Shown here piece after piece: positions 30,104 through 36,192 of a DNA stretch of 36,192 nucleotides. The notes beneath the pieces are model-generated. The model searched no databases. It worked only from the letters and a program-made list of their open reading frames with translations, and was not told the DNA's origin. The translations under genes were made by a program, and so were the position numbers. Each line of letters starts with the position of its first letter. The first letter of the stretch is position 1. Origin of the DNA: Gammaproteobacteria bacterium (GTDB lineage Bacteria; Pseudomonadota; Gammaproteobacteria; SG8-11); contig JAHECY010000035.1 in NCBI GenBank assembly GCA_024641505.1, positions 1 to 36,192 on the forward strand, in the 5' to 3' direction.

Positions 30104-31062
30104 GAAGCAAGTCCTAATTTTGGGTCAAAAGGCAGTCCGGATTTAAGGACGCCGTAGACGATATGTAAGAGCTTGCGCATGGCGGCACAAACGATGGCTT
30201 TGCCGTGTTTACCGTTGGCCTTGAGGCGCAGGCAAAAGGGGCGAATGACGGGGTTATGCCGCCATGCCACGAGCGCTGGCATATAGAGCAGTTTGCGTAA
30301 CAAAGAATCGCCGGTTTTGGATAAGCGGGCACGCCCTACCAAGGTCCCTGATTCACGCAAGGCGGGGTTCAAACCGGTAAAGGCGATAATTTGCTTAATG
30401 TGCTGGAAGCGGTTGATATTGCCCAATAAGGCTAGCAGGGCGGCGCTGGTGGACTGGCCGATGCCGGGGATGGTTTCTAACAATTTGCTCTGGCGTTTGA
30501 GGTCTGGATCGTTGTCGATGTGTTGACGGATAGCCGCCTTGACTTGCTCGATCTGTTCGGCCAGCGTGTTCAGCATCTGCTCAAGGGAGCTGACGATGGC
30601 GGAATTGGCGACCAGCAGCCGGTTTTTTTCCATCTGCTGCATTTCCAGCAGGCTGTCGAGGCGGCGAACCAAGGCCTGCAGGGCGCGCACATTGGGCGCA
30701 GGGGCTTGCCACAAGGGCAGTGAATGGCCGGTTTGCGCACAGAAGCGGGCAATGAGTTTGGCATCGCCTCGGTCCGTCTTGGAGCGCGACAGCTCGCTTT
30801 TGGCAAAGGCGGCGATGCGCGCGGGATTGACTACGCTCAGACGCAAGTGATGATCGGAAAGAAAGTTGGCCAAGGAGTCACCGTAGACGCCGGTGGCCTC
30901 CATGCAAATGTGCGTGTCAGCAAGGGGTTGCAGCCAAGTAAGGAATTGCTCAAACCCCCGTGGATTGTTGCCGAAGGACTTGAACTTGTATTTGCCGCTG
31001 GGCAACAACGCAGCGACGTCGAACTTGTTTTTAGCGATATCAATACCGATACTGGTGAGCAT
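30100..31062 (-). CDS. IS110-family DEDD recombinase (transposase)
   Basis: 320 residues. The N-terminal RuvC-like DEDD domain has D8 (GIDIAKNKFD), E55 (CMEATG), D97 and D100 (KTDRGDAKLIA). A helical linker follows, then the C-terminal Transposase_20 domain with IPGIGQSTSAALLALLG and the candidate catalytic Ser S238 in ALRESGT. All catalytic positions are present and the frame is intact, so the enzyme is probably active. IS110 recombinases cut and join DNA at a 2-base core, guided in the IS621 type by an element-encoded bridge RNA. The start ATG 31062 lies just after GGGTTTCC. The stop lies 15 bases inside the right end of the element. Confidence 0.96.
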   Translation of the reverse strand: MLTSIGIDIAKNKFDVAALLPSGKYKFKSFGNNPRGFEQFLTWLQPLADTHICMEATGVYGDSLANFLSDHHLRLSVVNPARIAAFAKSELSRSKTDRGDAKLIARFCAQTGHSLPLWQAPAPNVRALQALVRRLDSLLEMQQMEKNRLLVANSAIVSSLEQMLNTLAEQIEQVKAAIRQHIDNDPDLKRQSKLLETIPGIGQSTSAALLALLGNINRFQHIKQIIAFTGLNPALRESGTLVGRARLSKTGDSLLRKLLYMPALVAWRHNPVIRPFCLRLKANGKHGKAIVCAAMRKLLHIVYGVLKSGLPFDPKLGLAS

Positions 31063-31121
31063 AGGAAACCCTGTTAAAATGATTGATGATGTCTGTCACG
31101 AGCAATCCGGTCGGGTTCAAC

Positions 31122-31165
31122 CTTATGCATACAGGCTCACGCCGCTGGCGGGCCTTAGATACTGT
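31122..31165 (-). other. donor-binding guides of the putative bridge RNA
   Basis: The left donor guide with core, ACAGTATCT (31165-31157), is identical to the right end of the element plus core (30091-30083). The right donor guide ATAAG (31126-31122) is the reverse complement of CTTAT, which is the core plus first bases at the left end (31311-31307). This is the order and polarity expected of an IS110-type donor loop. Confidence 0.72.
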
Positions 31166-31203
31166 ACGAACACAATGACTGGAAAGGCGGCAAGGGAGCC
31201 GAT

Positions 31204-31236
31204 CTACGTCGCTGGCTCCAGGGCCCAAGTGTGCGT
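31204..31236 (-). other. target-binding guides of the putative bridge RNA
   Basis: The left guide ACGCACACT (31236-31228, core CT at its end) matches the target top strand ACGCACCCT at 8 of 9 positions; the one mismatch is just before the core. The right guide GCGACGTAG (31212-31204) would pair with CTACGTCGC. The actual right target is CTACAGCGC, so 7 of 9 fit, including CTAC next to the crossover. The right guide lies in the loop of a GGAGCC/GGCTCC hairpin. Confidence 0.72.
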
Positions 31237-31311
31237 TCGACTTCCTCTTGCCGCTGCCCGATGATCAGTCGGGGATTTTCTCACTTGTCAGCGAGAGAAT
31301 CGAGATATAAG

Positions 31312-31407
31312 GGTGCGTATTACGCACCGCGTTGTTATTGTGCGATCAAGGCAACCATGCATGCGCTTCGATTCGGATAAAAAGCCGATGCGTAATACGC
31401 ACCCTAC
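31312..31407. repeat. composite palindromic repeat, unit 2 (split by the IS110 element)
   Basis: The left palindrome GGTGCGTATTACGCACC is at 31312-31328; its outer GTAG is now at 30081-30084 on the far side of the insertion sequence. The inverted right palindrome GATGCGTAATACGCACC is at 31387-31403, followed by CTAC. The 58 bases between are noncoding. Without the insertion the unit would be exactly 100 bases and would start at the pbpC stop codon. Confidence 0.85.
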
Positions 31408-31453
31408 ACTGCGATTGAGGCTTTGTCTGCACGGCCGGTGTCACGCGGCTTTC

Positions 31454-31942
31454 TCACGCGCTTTCCTGAGCCTTCTCTCGAGGGATATGTTCCACGTAGA
31501 TATAGATCTGCGCTTTGAGGTCACCCAGCTGGTGTTGGATCAGCGGCAGCACCTCGTCCCATTGCAATCCACCCTTGCCGGCACCGATGCGTGGCATGCT
31601 GACTGAAGTCAATTTTTCTTTGGTGATGATTTTTTTCAAGGCATGCAAGGCATGATTGACATGAGCCACGGATGCTTTGCCGGTGCGGGTACCATGGCCG
31701 TAACCGCCTTCCTGGGTGAGCAGGTTGACGATCCACACGCGTTCCTGGTTTTTCCATAACCAGGCGTCACCCGGCTTGGGGTGTTGTACGTGGCACCAGT
31801 GGTGGAAGTCCTTGTGCATGATGGGAAAAACCTCACGCAAGGTTTTCGCCAGGCCGCCGTCCATAGGGTCGTTGGGAGCAACGCCGTGGGCGATGGCTTG
31901 GGTGGAGGTCAAAAGAATATCACCGCGAACTTCGTGAATCAT
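31454..31942 (-). CDS. macrodomain protein (ADP-ribose binding/hydrolase-like)
   Basis: 162 residues, a single macrodomain. The N-terminal strand HEVRGDILLT leads to AIAHGVAPNDPMDGGLAKTL, the ADP-ribose-binding region. A WIVNLLTQ strand is followed by SMPRIGAGKGGLQWDEVLPLI, the phosphate-binding GxGxGGLxW loop. Proteins of this type bind ADP-ribose, and some remove it from proteins or DNA (TARG1/DarG type). The residues suggest a TARG1-like subgroup, but activity is an inference. No DarT-like toxin gene is adjacent. It lies 46 bases beyond repeat unit 2 (31454 against 31407) and reads towards it. Confidence 0.85.
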   Translation of the reverse strand: MIHEVRGDILLTSTQAIAHGVAPNDPMDGGLAKTLREVFPIMHKDFHHWCHVQHPKPGDAWLWKNQERVWIVNLLTQEGGYGHGTRTGKASVAHVNHALHALKKIITKEKLTSVSMPRIGAGKGGLQWDEVLPLIQHQLGDLKAQIYIYVEHIPREKAQESA

Positions 31943-32037
31943 GGCTAGGCTCCAGATCCTGTTAGTTAACGGTAATATACTCCCGCGAGCAAAGCAATGC
32001 GTGGTGAGTTCCGGGCGCTGTCATTAGGTCTGGCAGC

Positions 32038-33459
32038 TCAACCGGCGAGTTTGCTCCGGGTATGCGTTTGCCGGCGGGGTATCCCGGCCTGAAGCCGTAC
32101 CTCGACCAGCAGCCCCCCCAGGGCGGATTCGTCCAGAGAAATACTGGCACCGTGCAATTCGATGATGCGTCGTACGATGGACAGCCCCAATCCTGAACCG
32201 TTGGCCTTGGTGTTTGTTTCCGTACTCCGGTAAAAACGTTCGAATACTTTCTCTCGTTCGGCGGGCGAGATGCCCGGGCCATCGTCCGCAACGCGCATCA
32301 CGATTTGATTCTGATCCTCGTCGATGGTGACGTGAACCTGACCGGCGTCCCGTGTATAACGAATACCATTGCCCACCAGGTTGCGAATCAAGGTGGCGAG
32401 TAATGCGCTCTTGCCGCGGGCCATATGGTTACATTCGCATTGCAAATGCAGTTGCACGTCCTTTTCCAGGGCGATAATGCCCATTACCGCCATTTCTTCC
32501 TGGGCGATGTCGCACAGGTCCACATCCTCCATTTTGAGTAACTGCGACTCCGGGTCCAGGCGCGCGATCGTCAGCATCTGTTCCACCAGGTGGATGGCGC
32601 GGTTGACGTCGTCGATCACGTAATCCAGGGCGGCGATGGCGCCGTCGTAATCCTTCTGGCCGCGGCCCACCTGGGCGTGGGTCTTTAAGGCCGCCAGCGG
32701 TGTGCGTAATTCATGGGCGGCGTTCCCGGTAAAGCTGCGCACATTGTCGAAGGAGAGCTGCAGGCGTTGAAACAGACCGTTGAGTGCTTCCACCAGGGGT
32801 TTGGCTTCCAGGGGCACGCCCTTGATGTCCAGGCCTTTGAGGTTGTCGAACTCCCGACCGCCGACTTCCGCGGCAATGCGTTGCAGCGGATCCATCGCGT
32901 GGCGTACCCCCAGCCAGATCAGCAGTGCCAGCATTGGCAGCGATATGACATATGTGGTCACGTTATGCGTGGCCAGCAAATCGGCCAGGTTGTCCCGTAC
33001 TACCAGCAACTCACCGACGTGCACCTTGATCGTGTGCTCGCTGTTCCACGCGGAATACACGCGCCACACCTGGCCATCGATGACGCGATCGGCGAAGACA
33101 TCGTCAATCAGGGACAAGGGATGCGCCGGGGCATTTACCGAGCGTACCGCCAGTTTTTCACCGCCCAACCAGATTTGAAAAGCCACGGGTTGTTCATACT
33201 TGTGGACTTGCGGGGTAATCTTTCGGGCTACGCCGGCGTCGCCACTGGCATTTAATTGCGCCTCATAGGCAAGTTGCTCGAACAGCTCATGCATGCTTAA
33301 AGCGTGCAACGCATGCGCCGCTTGCGCCAATTGCGCATCGAGCAGTTCCGTAACGTCATGGCGACCGTCTAAATAAGTCTTGACCGTGGAGACACCATAA
33401 ACCAGCGTGGTGGCGCTAAGCAGTATGATAAGCAGCCGCTTTCGGATCGACGGGTTCAT
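32038..33459 (-). CDS. two-component sensor histidine kinase (QseC/PmrB-like)
   Basis: 473 residues. A transmembrane helix at about 8-24 leads to a periplasmic domain (about 25-167) and a second transmembrane helix (168-187). A HAMP-like linker follows. The HisKA motif AAHELRTPLAAL has phospho-acceptor H249. The ATPase domain has LIRNLVGNGIRYT, DDGPGISP and GLGLSIVRRI. The start ATG overlaps the stop of the response regulator as ATGA (33456-33459), so the two are translationally coupled. The ligand is unknown; QseC and PmrB relatives respond to signals such as metals or cationic peptides. About 95 bases separate its stop from the macrodomain gene. Confidence 0.93.
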   Translation of the reverse strand: MNPSIRKRLLIILLSATTLVYGVSTVKTYLDGRHDVTELLDAQLAQAAHALHALSMHELFEQLAYEAQLNASGDAGVARKITPQVHKYEQPVAFQIWLGGEKLAVRSVNAPAHPLSLIDDVFADRVIDGQVWRVYSAWNSEHTIKVHVGELLVVRDNLADLLATHNVTTYVISLPMLALLIWLGVRHAMDPLQRIAAEVGGREFDNLKGLDIKGVPLEAKPLVEALNGLFQRLQLSFDNVRSFTGNAAHELRTPLAALKTHAQVGRGQKDYDGAIAALDYVIDDVNRAIHLVEQMLTIARLDPESQLLKMEDVDLCDIAQEEMAVMGIIALEKDVQLHLQCECNHMARGKSALLATLIRNLVGNGIRYTRDAGQVHVTIDEDQNQIVMRVADDGPGISPAEREKVFERFYRSTETNTKANGSGLGLSIVRRIIELHGASISLDESALGGLLVEVRLQAGIPRRQTHTRSKLAG

Positions 33460-34118
33460 TGTTCCTTGTCCATGATGTAGCCGACGCCCCTGATGGTGCG
33501 GACCAGTTCCGCGCCCAATTTCTTGCGCAGGCGATGGATATGAACTTCCACGGCATTGCTTTCGATTTCGTCTTTCCAGGAGTAGAGGCTCTCTTCCAGG
33601 CGATTGCGTGACAACACGCGACCGGCATTCTCCATAAGTAATTGTAAAATAGCGAATTCCCGGGTCGACAGTTCGACGATGGCGTGGTCCTTGGTGACCG
33701 TGTAGGATGCCGGATCCAGCGTAATGTCGCGATATTTCACAACCGGCATGCTGCGGCCGCTGCTACGGCGCAGCAGCGCCCGAATGCGCGCTGTCAGTTC
33801 ATCAAGATCAAAGGGTTTGACCATATAATCGTCGGCGCCCCGGTCCAGGCCGACGATGCGGTCATTGATAGTGTCTTTCGCGGTGAGGAGCAGGATGGGT
33901 AAGGGCTTGTTTTCTCCCCGTACGTGATCCAGAACCTCTAAACCGGATTTCTTGGGCAGATTGATGTCCAGTACCGCGACATCATAATCCTGAGTATCGA
34001 TGGCGGTTTCCGCCATCAGACCATCCTGTACCCAATCAACGGCGTACCCCGCCTGCTTCAATCCCAGATGGATCCCATGCCCCAAGGCTTTGTCGTCTTC
34101 GACCAATAGTATTCTCAT
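33456..34118 (-). CDS. OmpR-family response regulator (QseB/PmrA-like)
   Basis: 220 residues from ATG 34118 (MRILLVEDDKALG), chosen because the receiver domain starts there and an AAGGGGGAAGG site precedes it. An ATG five codons upstream (34133) is possible. The receiver has D51 in LDINLP, T79 in LLTAKD and K101 in VKPF. The C-terminal winged helix has LSTREFAILQLLMENAGRVLS, SNAVEVHIHRLRKKLG and TIRGVGYIMD. Phosphorylation by the overlapping sensor gene should drive DNA binding. The promoter should lie in the AT-rich region upstream and may be autoregulated. Confidence 0.94.
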   Translation of the reverse strand: MRILLVEDDKALGHGIHLGLKQAGYAVDWVQDGLMAETAIDTQDYDVAVLDINLPKKSGLEVLDHVRGENKPLPILLLTAKDTINDRIVGLDRGADDYMVKPFDLDELTARIRALLRRSSGRSMPVVKYRDITLDPASYTVTKDHAIVELSTREFAILQLLMENAGRVLSRNRLEESLYSWKDEIESNAVEVHIHRLRKKLGAELVRTIRGVGYIMDKEQ

Positions 34119-34524
34119 GCCTTCCCCCTTCATTCCCCAGCCATTAACAATTACATAACTTATGATTATGACTAAATAATAAATGATCCTATTAAGGCGT
34201 CGATATGTAATTTCCCGCAGTCTTTATAATAGGAAACCCACAATTTCCTGGGCTTTATAGTTTAACCGCAGGTATGACCCACTAAATATTCAAGTCAACG
34301 ATCTATACCATTAATAATTCGGGTGAATGTGCATAATAATAGTTGATTAAAGTATAAAACAATAGACTGAATTAGAAGTGAACACTACATGGGGTTTAAT
34401 GAAGAAAAATGTAGTATTAATGTGGTAAAAAGAGGCAGGTGATTGATTTAGATGAAAAAAAGCGCAGCAGATGCTGCGCTTCGAGGAGCCTACAGCCCAA
34501 CCACTCGGGCCGTCTTGAAAAAAC
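34119..34524. other. AT-rich intergenic region
   Basis: About 400 bases. 34134-34440 is strikingly AT-rich compared with the surrounding genes. It holds no credible gene but contains several TATAAT-like stretches on both strands and a 7-base inverted repeat ACTACAT (34384-34390) / ATGTAGT (34409-34415). It should carry the promoter of the response regulator operon. The end holds the terminator of the minus-strand gene at 34525. Confidence 0.5.
34454..34481 (-). terminator. Rho-independent terminator of the DUF2892-type gene
   Basis: On the minus strand AAGCGCAGCA and TGCTGCGCTT form a strong stem with a very short loop, followed by a run of seven T. It lies about 45 bases after the stop of the gene at 34525. 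Confidence 0.92.
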
Positions 34525-35061
34525 TTAGGCGGCCTTGCGTGTCTTTTCCTGGGTTTGAGCCTTGCTGATTTCTTCGATAGCCGCAGCGGCGGTAGCAGTA
34601 CGCTCGGTCACGGAGGCTTGCGGTTCGTAAGAAACTTCGTGGCTGTGTGCAACCGAGGTGCTGACGGATTCCAGCAAATCCTCACCGATCATGGCGCAAA
34701 GGGCCGGGAAGATCCCCGCCAGCGCGAGTACGGCAAATGTCCCATGTACGGTTTCCGGCAGCACAAAGGCGCTACCGATCAGTCCAATACCAACAACAGC
34801 CAGTTCCACCCGGCTGCTGGTGCGCAGTCTGCCGTCGAAGCCAGTTTCTTTCCCGATCTCCAGGAGATCATAGCAAGGGTCCCAACCGATTAAGCCGGTG
34901 ACCAGGGGATAAATTGCCACCAGTGGCAGTACGCTGTACCACCCCAGGGCGGTAACGGGCGCGGCGACCGTAATGCCGAGTAGCGTAAAGGCTAAAATCA
35001 TACGGCTCACCTGTTGATTACGGTCCAGGTTGTGGGAATTCGTTGTGTGTTTGTAGTTCAT
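34525..35061 (-). CDS. DUF2892-type inner membrane protein
   Basis: 178 residues from ATG 35061, where GAGGAG lies 7 bases upstream. It has the DUF2892 (YgaP membrane-part-like) pattern: a polar N-terminus, LDRNQQVSRMILAFTLLGI, then a second hydrophobic helix and the GWDPCYDLLEIGKETG motif (W, C and G positions typical of the family). A second hydrophobic pair (AVVGIGLIGSAFVL, FAVLALAGIFPALCAMI) follows, so four membrane segments are likely. The tail is polar and Ala/Thr/Glu-rich (ATAAAAIEEISKAQTQEKTRKAA). There is no rhodanese domain. Function unknown. Confidence 0.8.
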   Translation of the reverse strand: MNYKHTTNSHNLDRNQQVSRMILAFTLLGITVAAPVTALGWYSVLPLVAIYPLVTGLIGWDPCYDLLEIGKETGFDGRLRTSSRVELAVVGIGLIGSAFVLPETVHGTFAVLALAGIFPALCAMIGEDLLESVSTSVAHSHEVSYEPQASVTERTATAAAAIEEISKAQTQEKTRKAA

Positions 35062-35220
35062 GGCGTGTCTCCTCTCTGAATCCATTGGCGATTAGTTTTT
35101 ACTTCAACCATGGGATTATTAAACCAGAGTCAGATTACCCGTCGATGACTCGCGCCTTACCGGGGCCTTACTGATTTCTTGCAGTTTTGAGACAAAAAGT
35201 ATCGATTTACTGGTGACTGG

Positions 35221-35339
35221 CGGATAGCGGATAGCGGATAGCGGATAGCGAATAGCGAATAGCGAATAGCGAATAGCGAATAGCGAATAGCGAATAGCGA
35301 ATAGCGAATAGCGAATAGCGAATAGCGAATAGCGAATAG
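35221..35339. repeat. heptanucleotide tandem repeat, 17 copies
   Basis: Four copies of CGGATAG (35221-35248) are followed by thirteen copies of CGAATAG (35249-35339), all perfect and in phase. The array abuts the GTAG end of repeat unit 3 with one base between. Open frames across it on the minus strand (FAIRYSL repeats) are a by-product of the 7-base period and not a gene. Confidence 0.97.
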
Positions 35340-35340
35340 C

Positions 35341-35483
35341 GTAGGGTGCGTATTACGCACCGTTTGTGCCGTTATTTCGGTGACGTGTTCAAGACCGTGG
35401 GCTGATGCGCAACACGCACCGCCCGCGCTGTTGCCTGGGTGGCCCACTGAAGATAACGCACCGGTGCGTTATATGCACCCTAC
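35341..35483. repeat. composite palindromic repeat, unit 3
   Basis: The left end is GTAG plus GGTGCGTATTACGCACC (core 35345-35361). A diverged inner copy GATGCGCAACACGCACC lies at 35404-35420. The inverted right end is GGTGCGTTATATGCACC (35463-35479), followed by CTAC. Total 143 bases between the tandem array and the 3' end of tex. Confidence 0.85.
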
Positions 35484-35532
35484 ATGTTGCGTAAAAATTC
35501 GACACCCATCACCAATTCAACGCATCACTACT

Positions 35533-36192
35533 TCAACGCTTCAACGCTCGCAGGGCGTCGGCCATTGCGGTGTTGCCGAAAGTTTCCTTTACCGGCTTTT
35601 CGCGTGGGGCTTTGCCGGCACGGGGCGTGTTGCGCTGCGGTGTTTCATTGCCGCGAGCTGCGGGTGTTTCATCGCTCAGACGCATGGTCAGGGCGATGCG
35701 ACGCCGTTCTTTATCCACTTCCAGCACCTTGACCTTGACTACGTCGCCGGTTTTTACCACGGTATGCGGGTCTTTGACGAATTTATCGGCGAGCATCGAG
35801 ATGTGCACCAGGCCGTCCTGGTGTACACCGATGTCGACGAACGCGCCGAAGTTGGTCACGTTGGTGACCGCCCCTTCCAGGATCATGCCCGGTTCAAGAT
35901 CGGACAATTCTTCCACGCCTTCCCTGAAACCAGCGGTTTTGAACTCCGGGCGCGGATCGCGGCCGGGTTTCTCAAGTTCCCGCAAAATGTCGGTCACCGT
36001 GGGAATGCCAAAGGTGTCGTCGGTAAACCGGGACGGGTCGAGGCTCTGCAAGAACTTGCTGTCGCCGATCAAGCCGCGGATATCCCGGCCGGTGGCGTCG
36101 ATGATGCGTTGCACCACGGGATAGCTTTCCGGGTGCACGCTGGAATTATCCAGCGGATTGTCGCCGCCGACGACACGCAGGAAGCCACCGGC
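35533..36192 (-). CDS. tex: Tex transcription accessory protein, C-terminal part (cut by window end)
   Basis: The frame is open to the window edge, and 219 residues are visible. They begin [17 protein letters not shown] and run into VHPESYPVV, which is the junction of the helix-hairpin-helix and YqgF-containing core with the C-terminal part. An S1 RNA-binding domain follows (about [35 protein letters not shown]...[10 protein letters not shown]). A basic, low-complexity tail ends [15 protein letters not shown], as in other gammaproteobacterial Tex proteins. Tex binds RNA and affects transcription. The full protein is usually about 770 residues. Confidence 0.95.
   Translation of the reverse strand, partial: AGGFLRVVGGDNPLDNSSVHPESYPVVQRIIDATGRDIRGLIGDSKFLQSLDPSRFTDDTFGIPTVTDILRELEKPGRDPRPEFKTAGFREGVEELSDLEPGMILEGAVTNVTNFGAFVDIGVHQDGLVHISMLADKFVKDPHTVVKTGDVVKVKVLEVDKERRRIALTMRLSDETPAARGNETPQRNTPRAGKAPREKPVKETFGNTAMADALRALKR

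Larger units (their letters stand above)
31085..31285 (-). ncRNA. putative bridge RNA of the IS110 element
   Basis: The noncoding leader upstream of the transposase on the same strand has the layout of the IS621 bridge RNA. A 5' hairpin CCCGA/TCGGG (31273-31269 with 31261-31257) comes first. A target loop follows, closed by an 8-bp stem GCGGCAAG (31254-31247) / CTTGCCGC (31194-31187). It contains left guide ACGCACACT (31236-31228) and right guide ending GTAG (31207-31204). A donor loop comes last, with left guide ACAGTATCT (31165-31157) and right guide ATAAG (31126-31122). A 4-bp GTTC/GAAC stem lies inside the donor loop. The ends of the RNA are approximate, set by analogy; transcription is inferred. 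Confidence 0.75.
30083..31311 (-). mobile_element. IS110-family insertion sequence (IS621-like), about 1.23 kb
   Basis: Boundaries come from comparing the flanks with intact repeats. Read on the minus strand, the left flank is ...ACGCACC, the core is CT (31311-31310), and the element begins TATATCTCG. The element ends ACAGTAT, core CT (30084-30083), and the right flank is ACAGCGCC. Joining the flanks with a single core gives GTAG followed by GGTGCGTATTACGCACCG on the plus strand, identical to the repeat ends at 2482 and 35341. There are no terminal inverted repeats and only the 2-base core is duplicated, as expected of IS110. One transposase gene and a roughly 250-base noncoding leader make up the element. 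From memory, IS621 also uses a CT core and a donor end beginning ACAGTATCT. Confidence 0.88.

Noticed and set aside
30082-31165. 10-base direct repeat TAGATACTGT at 30082 and 31156 as a target-site duplication flanking the transposase.
   Set aside because: The copy at 31156 lies inside the element: the flank comparison puts the left end at 31311. The repeat is better explained as the bridge-RNA donor guide matching the right end.
31187-31257. Inverted copies of CTTGCCGC near 31187 and 31247, and another at 30093, as IS terminal repeats.
   Set aside because: The pair at 31187/31247 forms a stem inside the leader RNA, and IS110 elements lack terminal inverted repeats. The extra copy at the right end is noted but not needed as a terminus.
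35157-35447. Minus-strand protein with FAIRYSL repeats.
   Set aside because: It is a by-product of the 7-base tandem array read in one frame; the flanks are repeat sequence.
35221-35483. CRISPR array.
   Set aside because: The repeats are 7-base units in direct contact without spacers, and no cas genes are present.

Overview
The window is a chromosomal segment of a gammaproteobacterium. The evidence is the minus-strand run prlC / TIGR04211-type SH3 protein / xthA / ubiD, the sucA-sucB-lpd operon, an SrkA-type kinase, a yfhM-type alpha-2-macroglobulin gene joined to pbpC, and gammaproteobacterial two-component genes. I cannot name the genus from the sequence.

Layout. 1-300 is the end of a GFA-fold gene cut by the window edge. 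600-676 is a CAT-anticodon tRNA (minus). 874-2441 is a Ser/Thr-kinase-like protein followed by a PP2C phosphatase. 2482-2722 holds palindromic repeats. 2813-7922 is the minus-strand group prlC, SH3 protein, xthA, ubiD. 8093-9082 is srkA and 9282-14807 is sucA-sucB-lpd. 15206-16809 has an unrecognised protein and a secreted DsrE-like protein, then a clear terminator. 17010-19997 (minus) is a large Cache/HAMP hybrid histidine kinase with receiver and Hpt domains. 20615-21700 (minus) is an orphan periplasmic binding protein. 22158-30084 is the alpha-2-macroglobulin lipoprotein overlapping pbpC. 30083-31311 is an IS110-family insertion sequence. 31454-31942 (minus) is a macrodomain protein. 32038-34118 (minus) is a QseBC/PmrAB-like response regulator and sensor. 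34525-35061 (minus) is a DUF2892-type membrane protein. 35221-35483 is a 17-copy heptanucleotide array abutting another palindromic repeat unit. 35533-36192 (minus) is the C-terminal part of tex, cut by the window edge.

Most interesting system. A family of palindromic repeats (core GGTGCGTATTACGCACC, outer ends GTAG and CTAC) occurs in three composite units in this window. The IS110 element sits exactly inside the outer end of one of them, just at the stop codon of pbpC. Removing the element with one copy of a CT core restores the repeat exactly. The noncoding leader of the transposase looks like a bridge RNA of the IS621 type. Its putative target loop carries ACGCACACT, which matches the repeat end ACGCACC+CT at 8 of 9 positions, and a right guide ending GTAG that is complementary to CTAC. 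Its putative donor loop carries ACAGTATCT, identical to the right end of the element, and ATAAG, complementary to CTTAT at the left end. The boundaries, core, both donor guides and both target guides can therefore be read from one locus, and the element appears programmed to home to the host's own dispersed repeats.

How the genes relate. sucA, sucB and lpd encode the three parts of the 2-oxoglutarate dehydrogenase complex. The alpha-2-macroglobulin and PBP1C pair is the usual periplasmic protease trap with a peptidoglycan repair synthase. The kinase and PP2C phosphatase are likely an opposing signalling pair. The response regulator and sensor overlap by four bases and form one operon.
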